A program made the position numbers and the translations under genes. The notes below the pieces were generated by a model. The model was not told the origin of the DNA and did no database searches. It saw nothing but the letters and a program-made list of their open reading frames with translations. DNA of 64,000 nucleotides from Sternotherus odoratus (taxonomy: Eukaryota > Chordata > Testudines > Kinosternidae): positions 12,720,651 to 12,784,650 of the forward strand of contig JAVMKO010000003.1 in the NCBI GenBank assembly GCA_032164245.1, read 5' to 3'. Positions within the stretch are counted from its first letter, which is position 1. Every line of letters starts with the position of its first letter. Shown in pieces: positions 23,411 to 34,943 of the stretch.

Positions 23411-24299
23411 TTAACAGGAAGACAGGCCCTTTCTGATGTGGGATCTGACCCAGAACCTTGAGGGATGGGTTCGTATCCAGGTCTTTCAATCCACTTCCAT
23501 GCCCAGATTTGAAAGAGTTAAGATTTAAGGGCCAGGGCTGGCTCAGCTCTGACCATGTCGTCATGACACCCACATTACCAGTTGTGGGGGAGCACTATGG
23601 GCACTCCTCCCAGGACTGAATTGGCCTGTTGTGATACCTACCTGAGAGCTCATACAAAGAGTAAAACACACGAGTGACATGATTGCACTTTTAAGTCATA
23701 GCTTAAAGATTGCCTTGTAGACATTCATGCACTAAGCTGAATGCAAAGCTTTTGCAGGAAAGCTTGTTGAAAAAGAATTCAAGCCTTCTTGGATCTTAGA
23801 GTTGCAACAATGGACTAGTTAGAGCTGCTCCTTACTGGGTCTGGAGCAAAGGAAATATTTGCATTTTAACTTCTTTGATGGGATCCAATGACAATGGTTT
23901 TTAAGGCAATAAAGAACTAAGCGAGGTTTTTTTTCTTTAAAGGTCACCCTAGTAAATGGCATAAAAGGAATTTTCTGGAGATAATGTTTGTGTTAGATGT
24001 TTCAAAAAAATCATAATACAGCTCTTTATAAAAGAAGGGGAACTTCTCCTTTAGCCAAATCTGTTACTCTGATATGCTGAAATAGAAACAAAGGTGTTAG
24101 CAATAGAAGTGAAATTAAATTATGAGAAAAAAATGAAAATAAATTACTTTAAGATCAATAGGAAACCTCTGAGTTCAAAGCAGAACACCGGAGCAGAGTT
24201 ATACCCCATGGCGATTGGGGATGAGTAATTTCCTCCCTTGGGTAAGCTTTTTCTTTAGCGGAAACTAAAAATGGGACAAGACTTGATGTAGGATTTAAA
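23411..24299. other. Intergenic, no recognised feature
   Basis: No gene or nameable repeat. Confidence 0.4.
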
Positions 24300-24545
24300 A
24301 GAAATAAGGTTCTGACTTCCCATTCCTGGCCAGTGGGAGCTGCGGGGGGTGGTGCCTGGAAGCAAGGGCAACACACAGACCCCTATGCCCCCGTCCCCCA
24401 GGTTCCAGCCGCTTCCTGGAACAGAGCTGGGGCGGGGCAGGCAGGGAGGGAGCCTGCCCTGCCCCCGGTGCGCACTGGGCCAGAGATACCCTAGGTAAAT
24501 GTTGGGGGTGGGGGGGAGGCACGTGTTTGAGACCCCAGCATAAAG
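24300..24545. repeat. GC-rich DNA-transposon internal fragment
   Basis: GGCCAGTGGGAGCTGCGGGG resembles the interior of hAT-like elements such as 1354-1621 (GGCCAGTGGGAGCCGCAATC). No termini are identified. Overlapping minus-strand open frames (126-129 codons) result from the GC content. Confidence 0.45.
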
Positions 24546-24654
24546 CAATGAGTAGTGTAGGCAAGTCCCTGAGGAAATTAATTCTGTCTGGAGAACTGGG
24601 GTTGAATGACGTGCAGTAAGGAAGGAAGGCATGATGCCACACAAACCAAGGCTT

Positions 24655-24805
24655 CTGGTGCCTTGGTTTCTTCATCAGTTGAATGGGACTGGATTATTCC
24701 AAAATTGCTTTGCAGGGGTGTCATGAGGAGCAGTATGATAAATGACTGTAAAGCTCCTTGGAGATATGGAGCACTATATTGGTGCAGAGCGGCATTAGGC
24801 CAATA
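24655..24805 (-). repeat. MIR-like fragment
   Basis: A TGGTTTCTTCATCAGTTGAA block and TAAAGCTCCTTGGAGATATG segment resemble a reverse MIR with an L2-like tail. Degraded. Confidence 0.4.
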
Positions 24806-25416
24806 AAACCTTGCCAGCTGCCATGTTTGATGTCAAACCTGGAGCCTGTGCTAGTCATAGATGACACTTCAGGAACCGAAGTGACAGAACCAGTAAATCA
24901 GTTTTCCCAGCACTGCAGTGTTGTTCACAAAAAAATTGTACCCCATCCATTTGTGACAACAAGAAAAGCAGTGTCATCGGTGCAGATGAATGAAGAGGCA
25001 TGGCCAAGTGCCAGATCTGATCCCAAGCAATTGCATAGAGTAACCCTTGTTCAGTAATGCCCGAAACTTTGCAAAGAGAGTATGTTCTTAATATGCCATA
25101 CATATCACTGACAATTTCAGTAGAGTGACATCAGGGACTCGTGAGGGCCAGGAGCTGTATTACTTTAGCCAGAGATATTTGTGTTCTTTTCAGGGCTGCA
25201 CAGATGAACAGAGATATCACGTGATGCAAAACAAAGAAATTGGGCCATCCTCTTCGTAAAAGGGGAAAATTGTGCATTGACTTAATGGCGCAGTAATAAG
25301 TGTGGAGCAGTGAGTGCTCTTACAGAAGCCACACAAATGTATCAATGAAAGCCCATGAGCTCACACTCTCCCCAGTTAAACCCTTCTTTTCATGTGGGAG
25401 GATTGGCTGCCTCTTC
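24806..25416. other. Intergenic, no recognised feature
   Basis: A 99-codon plus-strand frame (24758-25057) has no motif. No gene is supported. Confidence 0.4.
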
Positions 25417-25680
25417 GGGTATGTCTTCACTAACCGCCGGATTGGTGGGTAGCGATTGATCTTCTGGGGATTGATTTCTCGTATCTTGTGAAGACGCGAG
25501 AAATCGATTGCTCACGACGCCCCCGTCGACTCCGGAACTCCAGCTTGCCGGGAGGCGCAAGCTGGAGTCGACGGGGGAGCGACGAGCAGTAAGTCAGCTG
25601 CAGATATGCAAGCTTCAGCTATGTGATTCACGTACCTGAAGTTGCGTATCTGCAGTCGATTCTCCCCCCCCCCCCCAGCC
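25417..25680. mobile_element. MITE, GTCGAC-hairpin family
   Basis: The left end GGGTATGTCTTCACTAACCG is the complement of the right-end type seen at 9210-9233. An internal hairpin lies near 25523-25577 (CCCCGTCGACTCC / the mirrored GGAGTCGACGGGG), with ATTGATTTCTCG..CGAGAAATCGAT inverted motifs. The right end is obscured by a C-run near 25665. Confidence 0.6.
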
Positions 25681-27400
25681 CTTCCTTGAGCTACATCTGC
25701 GAACTCCACTGTAGAGTTTTCCTGTGTGGCAGAATTCTCCCATTCCTATTTTGTAGGGCTGCTTCATTAGCTGGCTAAGTCCGTAACCCCACATAGCACT
25801 AAGATTTGTGTTGTATTCAACATTTATTTTTAAAGTGCTGCTCTCACTCTGGGGTTTGCAGGAGGGATTGCATGTTTTGCTTAAATATGCAAGCCTGTTC
25901 ACACCAGCAACAGTCTCTCCTTTTGCTTGGCAACCCTCCAGAAAGATTAAGTAATGGAAAAAAACATTTTGCAGAACTACAAAAGGGGACACTGGCTACC
26001 TTATTAGGATTTCACTCTAATACAAATCTAGAAACAATGTCGGTGTAATTTAATCTTCAATAGATCATTCCATTCTATCTGTTTTTCTTGGTGCAAAATT
26101 CCTCTGCCTGATTCAAGCTGACAATTTGGCTGAGAATGAAGGGGGAGATTCTTTTATTTCCCCTTCCCAAATGAGTTTAATGTTCTTCCAAGGTCAGGTT
26201 CAATGGAAAATAGGACAGTGTGACAGCTCCAATAGATTTGGCTAATAAAGGGGTGTACTTGTTGGATGAATGTTGCCAGAAAAAAGAAATATAGAATTTT
26301 AAAGTTATGAAAATGCTTAAGAAAGCAGAATTCGAGTCCAGGAAAGGACTCCAAGAATCTTGGTACCAATCATGGATAGTTTTCCCCCCTCTGCTGTTAA
26401 TAGGAACAAGCCTTTTGCCAGAATCTAAGAAGAGCATCAATAAATTTAAACACAAATCATATGCAGAGAGTAGTTTTATTCTAGCAGACTGATGTTGGGG
26501 ATGCTGCTGCCTATATAGCATCAAAAGCTAGATTGGAACTCAAAACTTTGATGAGGAGGAAATTTGCATTTATTTACATCCCTCCTACTTTAAAACAAGG
26601 GTTAACTAATCTTCATCTCCCGAGGGCTAGGTTCAAATCCAGCGACAGTGAGATGAGGTTGAGGTTGGGTGTCTCAGCCTTCTTTCTGGTGGATGTTTGC
26701 CATAAAATTTGGCACAAAAGAGCAAGCAGCATCTGCTCTTGGGGATTGAGCCTGTGTCTTTCCAATGACTTCATTGAGCTTTGGATCCGCTGCTCAGAGA
26801 GGGGTATTACTGTGCTTCTGCAGAACAGTGCAGGGATTGGGCAGCTTGCAAAGCACTTGGTCAGCACTCAGTGTCTAAAAGCCAGCTCTGCCTCTGGTGC
26901 TCACATTGAATACTGCCTTACTCCTGAAATAGTCTCCTTCATTTTCTACCTACCTCTCTGGGATGGGGACTGTCTTTCTTGTACTTGTTTGGACAGTAAT
27001 TTATGTAATGACATCTCTAAGTGGTGTTGTAAAAAATAATTGATTTAAATTAGGCCACCTGCAGGGAGGCGGAATCTGACCTTTCATTTGGCTGATGACG
27101 TTATCTTGTCTCAGGATCATGGAAATCCCATCAGTTGCTTTAAATCACGTTGGGACTATTGAGTTTTGCTTTGACAAATGAGCCATGTCACAATGAAAAA
27201 GGGTTGGCTTTCTTTGGGTCAACGGATATGTTCTGTCTGGTATGTCATGCACACTATTGACATATCACCTGGGAGATCAGTCTTGTGAGTGTTACAGGCA
27301 TGCTAGGTATCTCTGTGTGTGTGGATTTTTACAGGCACGAGAAGCAGGTTAACATTGATTAGTTCCTGCCATATGGTGCCAAGAGAAGAAATATTTTTAT
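25681..27400. other. Intergenic, no supported gene
   Basis: A 168-codon frame at 26533-27039 is the longest here. It lacks a domain, and it ends in a MIR/L2-like GGGATGGGGACTGTCTTTC segment. I treat it as non-coding. Confidence 0.45.
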
Positions 27401-28648
27401 TAGGGCTGCCAAGCAATTAAAAAAATTAATTGCAATTAATCACACAGTTAATCACACTGTTAAACAATGATAGAATATCATTTATTTAAATATTTTTTGA
27501 TTTTTCTACATTTTCAAATATATTGATTTCAATTGCAACCCAGGATACAAAGTGTACAGAGCTCACTGTATAGTTTTTTGATTACAGGTATTTGCACTGT
27601 TAACAAACAAAAGAAACAGTATTTTTTAATTTACCCAATACAACTACTGTAGTGCAATCTCTTTATCATGAAAGTTGAACTTACAAATGTAGAATTATAT
27701 ATAAAAAAATTGCATTCAAAAATAACACAATGTAAAATGGTAGAGTTTGCAGGTCCACTCAGTCCTACTTCTTGTTCAGCCAATCATTCAGACAGGCAAG
27801 TTTGTTTACATTTGCAGGAGATAATATTGTCCGCTTATTGTCTACAATGTTACCTGAAAGTGAAAACAGGTCTTTTCATGGCACTGTTGTAGCTGGCGTT
27901 GCAAGATATTTATGTGCCAGATGTGCTAAAGATTCATACGTCCCTTCATGCTTCAACCACCATTCCAGAAGATATGCGTCCATGCTGATGACAGGTTCTG
28001 CTTGATAACAATCCGAAGCAGTGCGGACCAACACATGTTCGTTTTCATTATCTGAATCAGATGCCACCAGCAGAAGATGGATTTTCTTTTTTGGTGGTTC
28101 AGGTTCTGTAGTTTCCGCATCGGAGAGTTGATCTTTTAAGCATCCTCGACACCTCATCCCTCTCAGATTTTGGAAGGCACTTCAGAGTCTTAAACCTTGG
28201 ATCAATTGCTGTAGCTATCTTGTGAAATCTGACATTGGTATCTGCTTTGCGTTTTGTCAAATCTGCAGTGAAAGTGTTTTTAAAATGAACAATATGTGCT
28301 GGATCAATATCTGAGACTGCTATAACATGAAATATATAGTGTAACGTGTATACAATAGAATGTGTGTAAAATAGAGCAGGGAGCATACAATCCTCCCCCA
28401 ATAAGTTCAGTCACAAATTTAATTAACACATTTTTTTTTAACAAGTGACATCAGTATGTGAGCATGTCCTCTGGAATGGTAGCCAAACCATGAGGGGGAA
28501 TATGAATGTTTAGCACATAAATAACTTGCAATGTCAGCGACAAAAGTGCCATGCAAATGCCTGTTCTCACTTTCAGGTGATATTGTAAATAAGAAGAGTG
28601 CAGCATTATCTCCTGTAAAGTGTACACAAACTTGTTTGTCTTAGGCCA
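27401..28648 (-). pseudogene. hAT transposase relic with internal inverted duplication
   Basis: Minus-strand frames carry hAT signatures. KIATAIDPRFKTLKCLP lies near 28150-28215, and YLLEWWLKHEGTYESLAHLA with HKYLATPATTVP, the hAT C-terminal dimerisation region, lies near 27880-27970. The two parts are in different frames with stops between them, so the gene is dead. The left edge TAGGGCTGCCAAGCAATTAA with ATTAATTGCAATTAATC is a typical hAT terminus. A roughly 140-bp segment (about 27793-27935) recurs inverted at about 28505-28648. The right terminus is missing. Confidence 0.72.
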
Positions 28649-28790
28649 GGTTTACACTACCTGCCAGTTTGGCGGGTAGTGATCAATCTATCAGAGATTG
28701 ATTTATCACGTCTAGCCTAGACACAATAAATTGATTCCTGAGCACTCTCTCCATCGACTCCGGAACTCCGTCGATGGGGAACAGCAGCCA
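28645..28790. mobile_element. MITE, truncated copy
   Basis: GGCCAGGTTTACACTACCTG is followed by the GGCGGGTAGTGATCAATC and GATTGATTTATCACG motifs shared with 6079-6372 and 25417-25680. It directly abuts the hAT relic. Confidence 0.55.
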
Positions 28791-28954
28791 TACTTTTTAT
28801 TTTTCCCAGCTGAGTAGCAATAATGGCAAAAGCACAGTAGTTTCACAGATTTGGTTCTGTTCTGAGAAGCAGTCAGAAGTTTGGATACCTTTCTTTTTAG
28901 GATCTGTATTTTAACAAGAAAAGAAGTAAATTAAAAAGATGTCTGAAAAATGAG

Positions 28955-29520
28955 TAAGGCAGGTATAGTCTGTTTAAAAACATTAAAAATGATGATGCAA
29001 AAGAATATTTGGAAAAGCTGACTTTATACAAATCAGCTGGTTTGAATGGTATGAATCTGAGAGGGTTAGGGGAATTAGCTAAAGAACTTTCAGGAGGGTC
29101 ACAGTCATTCTGGAGAAACTGGAAATCAGAGGAAATACAAAGATGCTATATGAAAGACAATGTAATGCCATTTTTTATACAAGGAAATAGGAATGGGCCT
29201 GGTAATTTTGATCATGAAACTGATTGATTGACCTAACGTGGTCAACGTGATTGACCTAACGTCCATTGAAAATGGACAATTTCTTACACCCTTTAGGATG
29301 GCAATGAGATTACATGTTTAGCTATAGAAATTCTTTTCACACACAGGATTTAACCCAATCGCCAAAATGGGGAGTTGGGAAGGGATTTCCCCATAGGTTC
29401 CATTCACTGGAATCTTCCTCTGGAGACATGAGTAGGGTCAAGTGGCCCTATCTCACCTATTACACTTCCTGTGATTGGAAGGAATGGGGATTGGTGCAGC
29501 TCGGACCTTCCTGAGTACCC
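28955..29520 (+). mobile_element. CR1/L3-like LINE fragment
   Basis: A plus-strand peptide EYLEKLTLYKSAGLNGMNLR near 29000-29060 matches the CR1-clade reverse transcriptase entry. After it, 29285-29520 looks like LINE 3' UTR. Frames are broken. Confidence 0.55.
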
Positions 29521-29933
29521 AACAGACATAGCTTTGGTTGTTGGACCCCGCTGTGTTTCACCATCTTAGTGGTACTCAGGAGAGCACAGAATACCTACAG
29601 ATCCTCTGGGGCTTTGAAGGCCTACCACAGAGTCTATGGTAATGGGATGCTACTGAGTATCATGAGACTTAACAGGCAGCAGTGGAGCTTGGCAGAAAGT
29701 GGCTGAACCCCATTACCAGCCTAGTTGCCATTGCTGGGATCCTACCGCTTGCACTGCTGCTGTCGCTTGCTGGATCTCATGGCCAGCTTAGATGCCACCA
29801 CCGGTTGCCAAAGATGACAAAGCTCACTGCCAGCAGACTTTTAAGCTGATATTCTACCTCACTTCCTGACAAACATTCAAACACACACACAAAAACCAAT
29901 GGATAAAAATGTTAAGAGCACCTTTGTAACTTA
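29521..29933. other. Intergenic; short CA repeat
   Basis: No gene. A short (AC)n microsatellite lies near 29879-29892. Confidence 0.45.
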
Positions 29934-30177
29934 GGCCAAGTCTATACTATAAACGACTATCAAAATAACGGCGTTGCTTAAGGGTCTTAAAATCAACACC
30001 ACTGAGTGATACAGTTATACTGACCTACTCCCTGGTGTGAACAGGGCTTCTCCCATTGACATAGCTACTGCCTCTCATGGAGGTGGGTTAACTACACTGT
30101 TGGGAGAAGATCTTCTGTCAGTGTAGTAGCATCTTCAGTTGAAGTGCTGCTGCAGTATCTTAAGGGTAGACCTGCCA
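29934..30177. mobile_element. MITE with GTCTA-type termini
   Basis: GGCCAAGTCTATACT at the left and a degenerate mirrored AGGGTAGACCTGCCA at the right. No coding capacity. It resembles 51230-51470 inside (TTCTCCCAT, CTGTCAGTGTAG-type blocks). Confidence 0.5.
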
Positions 30178-31423
30178 GTAGGAGCATAAGTCCTGTTTTA
30201 TTTCATCGGGACTCAGGTTCTTAAGCTACTCTAGGCTTTTTGGACAATTTTCCACAGTAAGAAATACTCTTTATATTCAAAGGGAATTTTAATCCACCTC
30301 CAGACTAGGTATCCTGCTACTCTACTGAATGGTTGCTGAAGTCTGTTCTGGAAGGGTTGTCTTGATAGCATCACAGAGCGGGGACCTGTCGAGCTAGAAA
30401 AGTCAGAGAGTCATGGGAAGAGCTCTGCATAGGTGGAGGTAGAAGGACCCAGTTGGTGGTAGATGGAGTTTATGGTTAGAAAGTTAATTTAAGGTTAAAA
30501 TGTGCATTCAGACTTGTGGTTGCTTCTGTGTATTGACTCTGTGAACTTTCTGAGGTTAGTTCACTGCTAATGACCGACTGCCTGTCACACTTTCAACAGG
30601 AAAGGATGACGATTTTAATCTGTAACCGTTAATTTTGGTCAGCATATAATAGTTAATCTACAAATTTAGCATAAAAAGTGGAGTGAACCCCTGACTAAAC
30701 TTGAGTCAATACCCAGAAAGTCCAATTAGAAAGGAAAACCGAAGCAAACCCTCTAGTCCTTTCAAGTGCCCGCATATGTGTTGTTTTGCTTCAGACCAAA
30801 GGGAATGTGATGCATAGCCATGCACCTCCTTTGTGTCTCAAATTTATGCATTGGACACACCCAGCAATGGAATAGATGGAAATGTTCCATCCCATTACCC
30901 TTAATCCTGGCTCTCCGAAAGGTAGCACTGTTAACAATGTCCTTGGTCCTCTGGAGAAAGCCAAAGCACAAAGATTATTGAATTTATTAGCCACTTCAGT
31001 GGCTCAGGCCATAGTTATGAAAAAAGTCATAAGTATGAACTTGGTATTGTGTTTTGGTTTTTAATGAGAGAGAACTTACTGATGCTTCAGGTTCTACGTA
31101 CACGATGGCTCTCATCTTGCTCCCAGTGAGGTCAATGAGACTTTTGTCTTTGACTTCAATACACGCAGGATTGGGTCTAATATAAGTATGTGAGTATGGC
31201 TGTCTCCAAAGCAGACTCAAGTTGATATGGCAACACTGCACTATCTTTGGTGAACACTTTATTCCAGAATGGAGATTTAGTAGTTTTTTCATTCAGTTGA
31301 TTACTTCAGGAGAGACAGAAATTTACAGGGACCCGCATTCTTCCGAATCCTCCAGTCCCCACTGGTTGGGTCATTACAAGAGGCTCCACCAGCATGGGCC
31401 ATTCTGAACACCATGGGCCTGAT
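30178..31423. other. Intergenic, no recognised feature
   Basis: No gene or nameable repeat. Open frames below 100 codons only. Confidence 0.4.
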
Positions 31424-31562
31424 TGTCATTTACACTAAGGCCCCTTTACGCCACTCTGGCAGCCAAGAGTGGCCCTAGGCTGGTGTCGGTTACATCAATG
31501 ATCGTTTTAAGGCCAGCTTTACATTGCCAGAGCAGGTGTAAGGGAGACTAGTGTAAATGACA
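31424..31562. repeat. Short fold-back MITE
   Basis: A perfect 14-bp inverted repeat, TGTCATTTACACTA, lies at 31424-31437 and 31549-31562, bounding a 139-bp unit. This pattern is frequent in turtle DNA. The class is unknown. Confidence 0.55.
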
Positions 31563-33224
31563 CCCACATCCTGTGTTTATTATTGTTTTGCTGTTATTTA
31601 TTATGTATAGTGCACTTATTATGTATAGTGTATTATTTCCCACAGGTTTGCTCACCTGGAAACAGATAGAGACCTGAGCCTCACCAGCTTCAATGGTGCT
31701 ACGCTGATTTTTGTCAACTGAGGATCTGGCAAGACATTTAAAAAAAATATTTCAGAAAACTACAATAACAGATTTTCTTTTTCTTTCCATCCTTTATATA
31801 GGTGCTGGACACAGCAGAGGCTAAACACCAGAGCTGGATGAAAACAAAAGTCTGTCATTTGGAGACTTCTGATGTTTCGAAATGTGTTTTTATCCCACAT
31901 CAGCGTGAACAGTTGAAGTATCAAAATTTGTCATGGAACGACAAGTTCAGAAAATGTTCAGTTCTGAAAGATCAACATTAAACCACATCTGCCTTGGGTG
32001 CCTGTGGTGACCCATGGGAGTTGTAGTTCATGTGCCTCATGTCCTCATTCTTTCCTGTGAGCTGAGCTCCCTTGCCAGACTGCATCTCCCATAATGCACT
32101 CAGTCTTGTGACTCCCAAGATGCACCACTTCTATCAGTCAGAGGGAATACTGTAGCAAGGGCTTTGTTGCTCTCTTTCTGGGGTCAATGGACATTGGTTT
32201 GAAGATGGAACGAGTGAAAATTAACTTAAAGGAAGAAGAGGAAGATGATCAGGCTTAGTGCCATTCCAGAAAGCCTGTAAGTTTGGATTCAGGCAGGTAA
32301 GAGCTATGTGCAGTTTCTCACCTGAACAAAACTAATGGTATTTGGTATTTAGCTACTTATGTGAAAAACAACAATGAAAACAAAAACTGCCCCAGCTTAT
32401 CTTGAATGCAGCTCTGCAAACTTGTGCCGCAAACAAAATTTTGTGCAAATGCTTAAAATCAATAGTATAAAAAGAAAAGTTAGATCTCAAGGAAAGTAAG
32501 ACGGCGAAAACAAAAAGAAGCTACAGAAAACAAAAATAAAACACAGGACACATAAATGAATAATAAAGTCTAATTGGTAGTAGTTACAAACTCAGGTTTC
32601 TAGTTCTTCCCCTTGATGTAGAGCCACTTTCAAGGTGGAATTCTGGGTAAGCAAATCTCCAGGGAACAGCAGTGTTGCTGGGTTTTAATTCATTTTGTGA
32701 AAACCTAACGAAGGACTGTTGCCTGATTAGTCAGTCAGCTCCACATATCAGCATGGTAAATGCGCTGTTTGTGCTTAACAAATGCCAAGAGCTTTCTGCT
32801 ATTTGGTTGTCTGTTTTAAATGTAAATATGAAGATGTACTTTGCCTTTGTTTTCCAGCATGCCGGATAGCTTCTGCAGCTAAGATGAATCTAAACTGACA
32901 CTAGGAGGTTTTCTTTCCAGCTGATATTTTTGCTAAAACTTTGGCTAATTGTGAAAACTGGAAAAATCAAAAAACAGATAGTGGAGCCTGCTCTATAAAG
33001 TCCAACACTTAATAACCCCAGTATTCGCTATGGGTATTCAAACATGTTGATAGATTCATGGATCACAGATTTAAAGACATGTTGGAGCAGAATCAGATTT
33101 TTTTTTTAAGTAGGATTTTTCTTCCTATCGACTGTCCCAGCACTGTCCCACAAAGAGGAGAATATGCCATCCCTGAGGTTAGAATTTAACACAGAAGCCA
33201 CCTTTCCTTTGTGCATTTTGTGTA
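31563..33224. other. Intergenic with a GGGAGTTGTAGTT-type repeat
   Basis: About 31985-32150 holds a repeat with CATGGGAGTTGTAGTTCATG and a CATCTCCCATAATGCA block. A related piece is at 41890-41960. The rest is unrecognised. A splice-acceptor-like T-rich tract at 31775-31801 followed by 59 open codons is discussed under rejected items. Confidence 0.45.
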
Positions 33225-33756
33225 GTGGGGGGCAAAAAAAGGGAAGAATTGGTAGGGGAAGTAGAAGTGGGTGGCAACCTGAGCAGCAGTGGCCATGAAA
33301 TTGTTGAGTTCAGGATCCTGACAAAAGGGAGAAAGGAGAGTAGCAGAATATGGACCCTGGACTTCAGAAAAGCAGACTTTGACTCCCTCAGGGAACTGAA
33401 GGGCAGGATCCTCTGGGAGGCTAGTATAAGTGGGAATGGAGTCCAGGAGAGTTGCTGTTTTTTAAAGAAGCCTTATTGAGGGTGCAGGAACAAACCATCC
33501 CAATGTGCAGAAAGAGTAGCAAATAAGGCAGACAATCAGTTTGGCTCAACAGAGAAATCTTTGGTGATCTTAACCCCAAAAAAAAGCTTACAGGAAGTGG
33601 GGATTACAGTGGACGTGAAACTGGATATGGGTCAACAGTTTGCCCTTGTTGCCAAGAAGGCTAACAGTATATTGGGCTGCATGGGTAGGAGCATTGCCAG
33701 CTGACTGAGGGAAGAGATTATTCCCCTCTATTTGGCACTGGTGGGTTGGACTAGAT
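33225..33756 (+). pseudogene. CR1 LINE with internal deletions, left part
   Basis: Sequence at 33225-33600 parallels 17930-18345 of the longer CR1. It then jumps to sequence parallel to 19479-19608, and then to the 3' end near 20075. Two internal segments of roughly 1.1 kb and 0.46 kb are therefore missing relative to that copy. A hAT-like element interrupts it at 33757, and the CR1 resumes at 34665. Confidence 0.72.
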
Positions 33757-34664
33757 CAGGGGTCTGCAACCTTTACCACTCAAAGAGCCATTTGGACCCG
33801 TTTCCCACAGTAAAGAAAACACTGGGAGCCACAAAACCCTTTTGACATTTAAAATGAAATAACACTGCATATAACGTTTTTTTTTGCCTTTATGCTATGT
33901 ATAAACAAACTATAATGTGTTGCATTTATGAAATCAATGAACGACTGCAGAGAAAACAAAATTACATTTCTGCATGCAACAAAACATTTTGAGCTCCGAA
34001 AAAAAGACGTTCCTTCCCTCCCTCCCCCCCCTCCGGCCGTGCTCTCGCTCTTCTTCCTCCCCCCCCTTCCTCCCCCCCGCTCCGGCCGTGCTCTCACTCT
34101 TCTTCCCTCCCCCTCCCCTCCAGCCGTGCTCTCGCTCTTCTTCCCTCCCTCCCCCCCCTCCGGCCGTGCTCTCGCTCTTCTTCCTCCCCCCCCGCTCCCC
34201 CCCCCCGCTCCCGCCTTGCTCTCGCTCTTCTTCCCTCCCCCTCCCCTCCGGCCGTGCTCTCGCTCTTCTTCCTCCCCCCCCCCGGCCGTGCTTTCACTCC
34301 CCCCCTCCCCCAGCTTGCCTTGCCTTGCCTCGTGCCCCGGCCCCGGCTTGCTCTTATCCGCCGGCTCCGCCGCGCTTCGCCTCCTGCCCCGGCCCCGGCC
34401 CGACTCGCACTTCTCCGCCGGCTCCGCCTCGCCTCGTGCCCCGGCCCCGGCTCCGCCTCCGTTCTTCTCCCCCCCCCCCGCCGCTCGCCTCTTATTGACC
34501 CCGCCCCTCTCTTTCGGCTGCGGCTCCGCGCACTGGTTGGACAGTGCTGGCGGGCCGCATAGAAAACAGTCTGCGGGCCGGTTAAAATTAGAACACACAG
34601 GGAGCCGCATCGGAGGGATGAAAGAGCCGCATGCGGCTCCGGAGCCGTGGGTTGCAGACCCCTG
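33757..34664. mobile_element. hAT-like element with GC-rich minisatellite interior and exact target duplication
   Basis: The left terminus CAGGGGTCTGCAACC and right terminus GGTTGCAGACCCCTG are perfect 15-bp inverted repeats. GACTAGAT flanks it exactly on both sides (33749-33756 and 34665-34672), and is itself part of the CR1 3' signature, so the insertion site is unambiguous. The interior holds seven imperfect copies of a CCGGCCGTGCTCTCGCTCTT unit spaced 34-51 bp (34033 to about 34300), followed by CCGGCTCCGCC-type repeats to about 34470. Long frames on both strands (282 and 248 codons) come from this low-complexity sequence. No transposase. Confidence 0.88.
34033..34470. repeat. GC-rich minisatellite inside the hAT-like element
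   Basis: Units starting at about 34033, 34082, 34120, 34160, 34210, 34248 and 34282 share GCCGTGCTCTCGCTCTTCTT with C-rich spacers of variable length. A second array of about 65-bp units with CCCCGGCCCCGGC and CTTCTCCGCCGGCTCCGCC follows. Strong strand asymmetry (C-rich top, G-rich bottom) suggests G-quadruplex potential on the minus strand. Confidence 0.8.
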
Positions 34665-34722
34665 GACTAGATGATCTCCTGAGGTCCCTTCCAACACTGA
34701 TAGTCTATGATTCTATAATACC
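34665..34722 (+). mobile_element. CR1 LINE 3' end, right part
   Basis: GACTAGATGATCTCCTGAGG leads into TCCCTTCCAACACTGATAGT and TCTATGATTCTATAATA. This completes the CR1 copy begun at 33225. The 3' signature matches 20080-20135 and 57095-57148. Confidence 0.82.
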
Positions 34723-34943
34723 CAGAGGTATTATAGAAGGTGAAGAGGTGAAAGAGAAGGGGACTTAGGACAGAGCCCTAAGGAACCCCCACAGAAAGTT
34801 TGGGGGGGGGGGGTTGAAGTGGTGCCTCTGAAGGAACAATTAGAGAGATACCAGGAGAGGATAGAGCCACAAAAGCCAAGGGATGACAAAAGAAGAACAT
34901 GGTTAATTGTGTCAAAAGTGACTGTAAAAAGAATGAGGAATCC

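Noticed and set aside
26533..27039. 168-codon plus-strand frame
   Set aside because: No recognisable domain, it starts at an arbitrary ATG, and it runs into MIR/L2-like sequence at its end.
31802..31981. Acceptor-like T-rich tract ending in AG followed by 59 open codons
   Set aside because: No matching donor, partner exon or known domain. The region after it belongs to a repeat seen also near 41.9 kb.
33849..34697. 282-codon minus-strand frame and overlapping 248-codon plus-strand frame
   Set aside because: Both are low-complexity translations of the minisatellite inside a hAT-like element. They have no domains, and they overlap on opposite strands.
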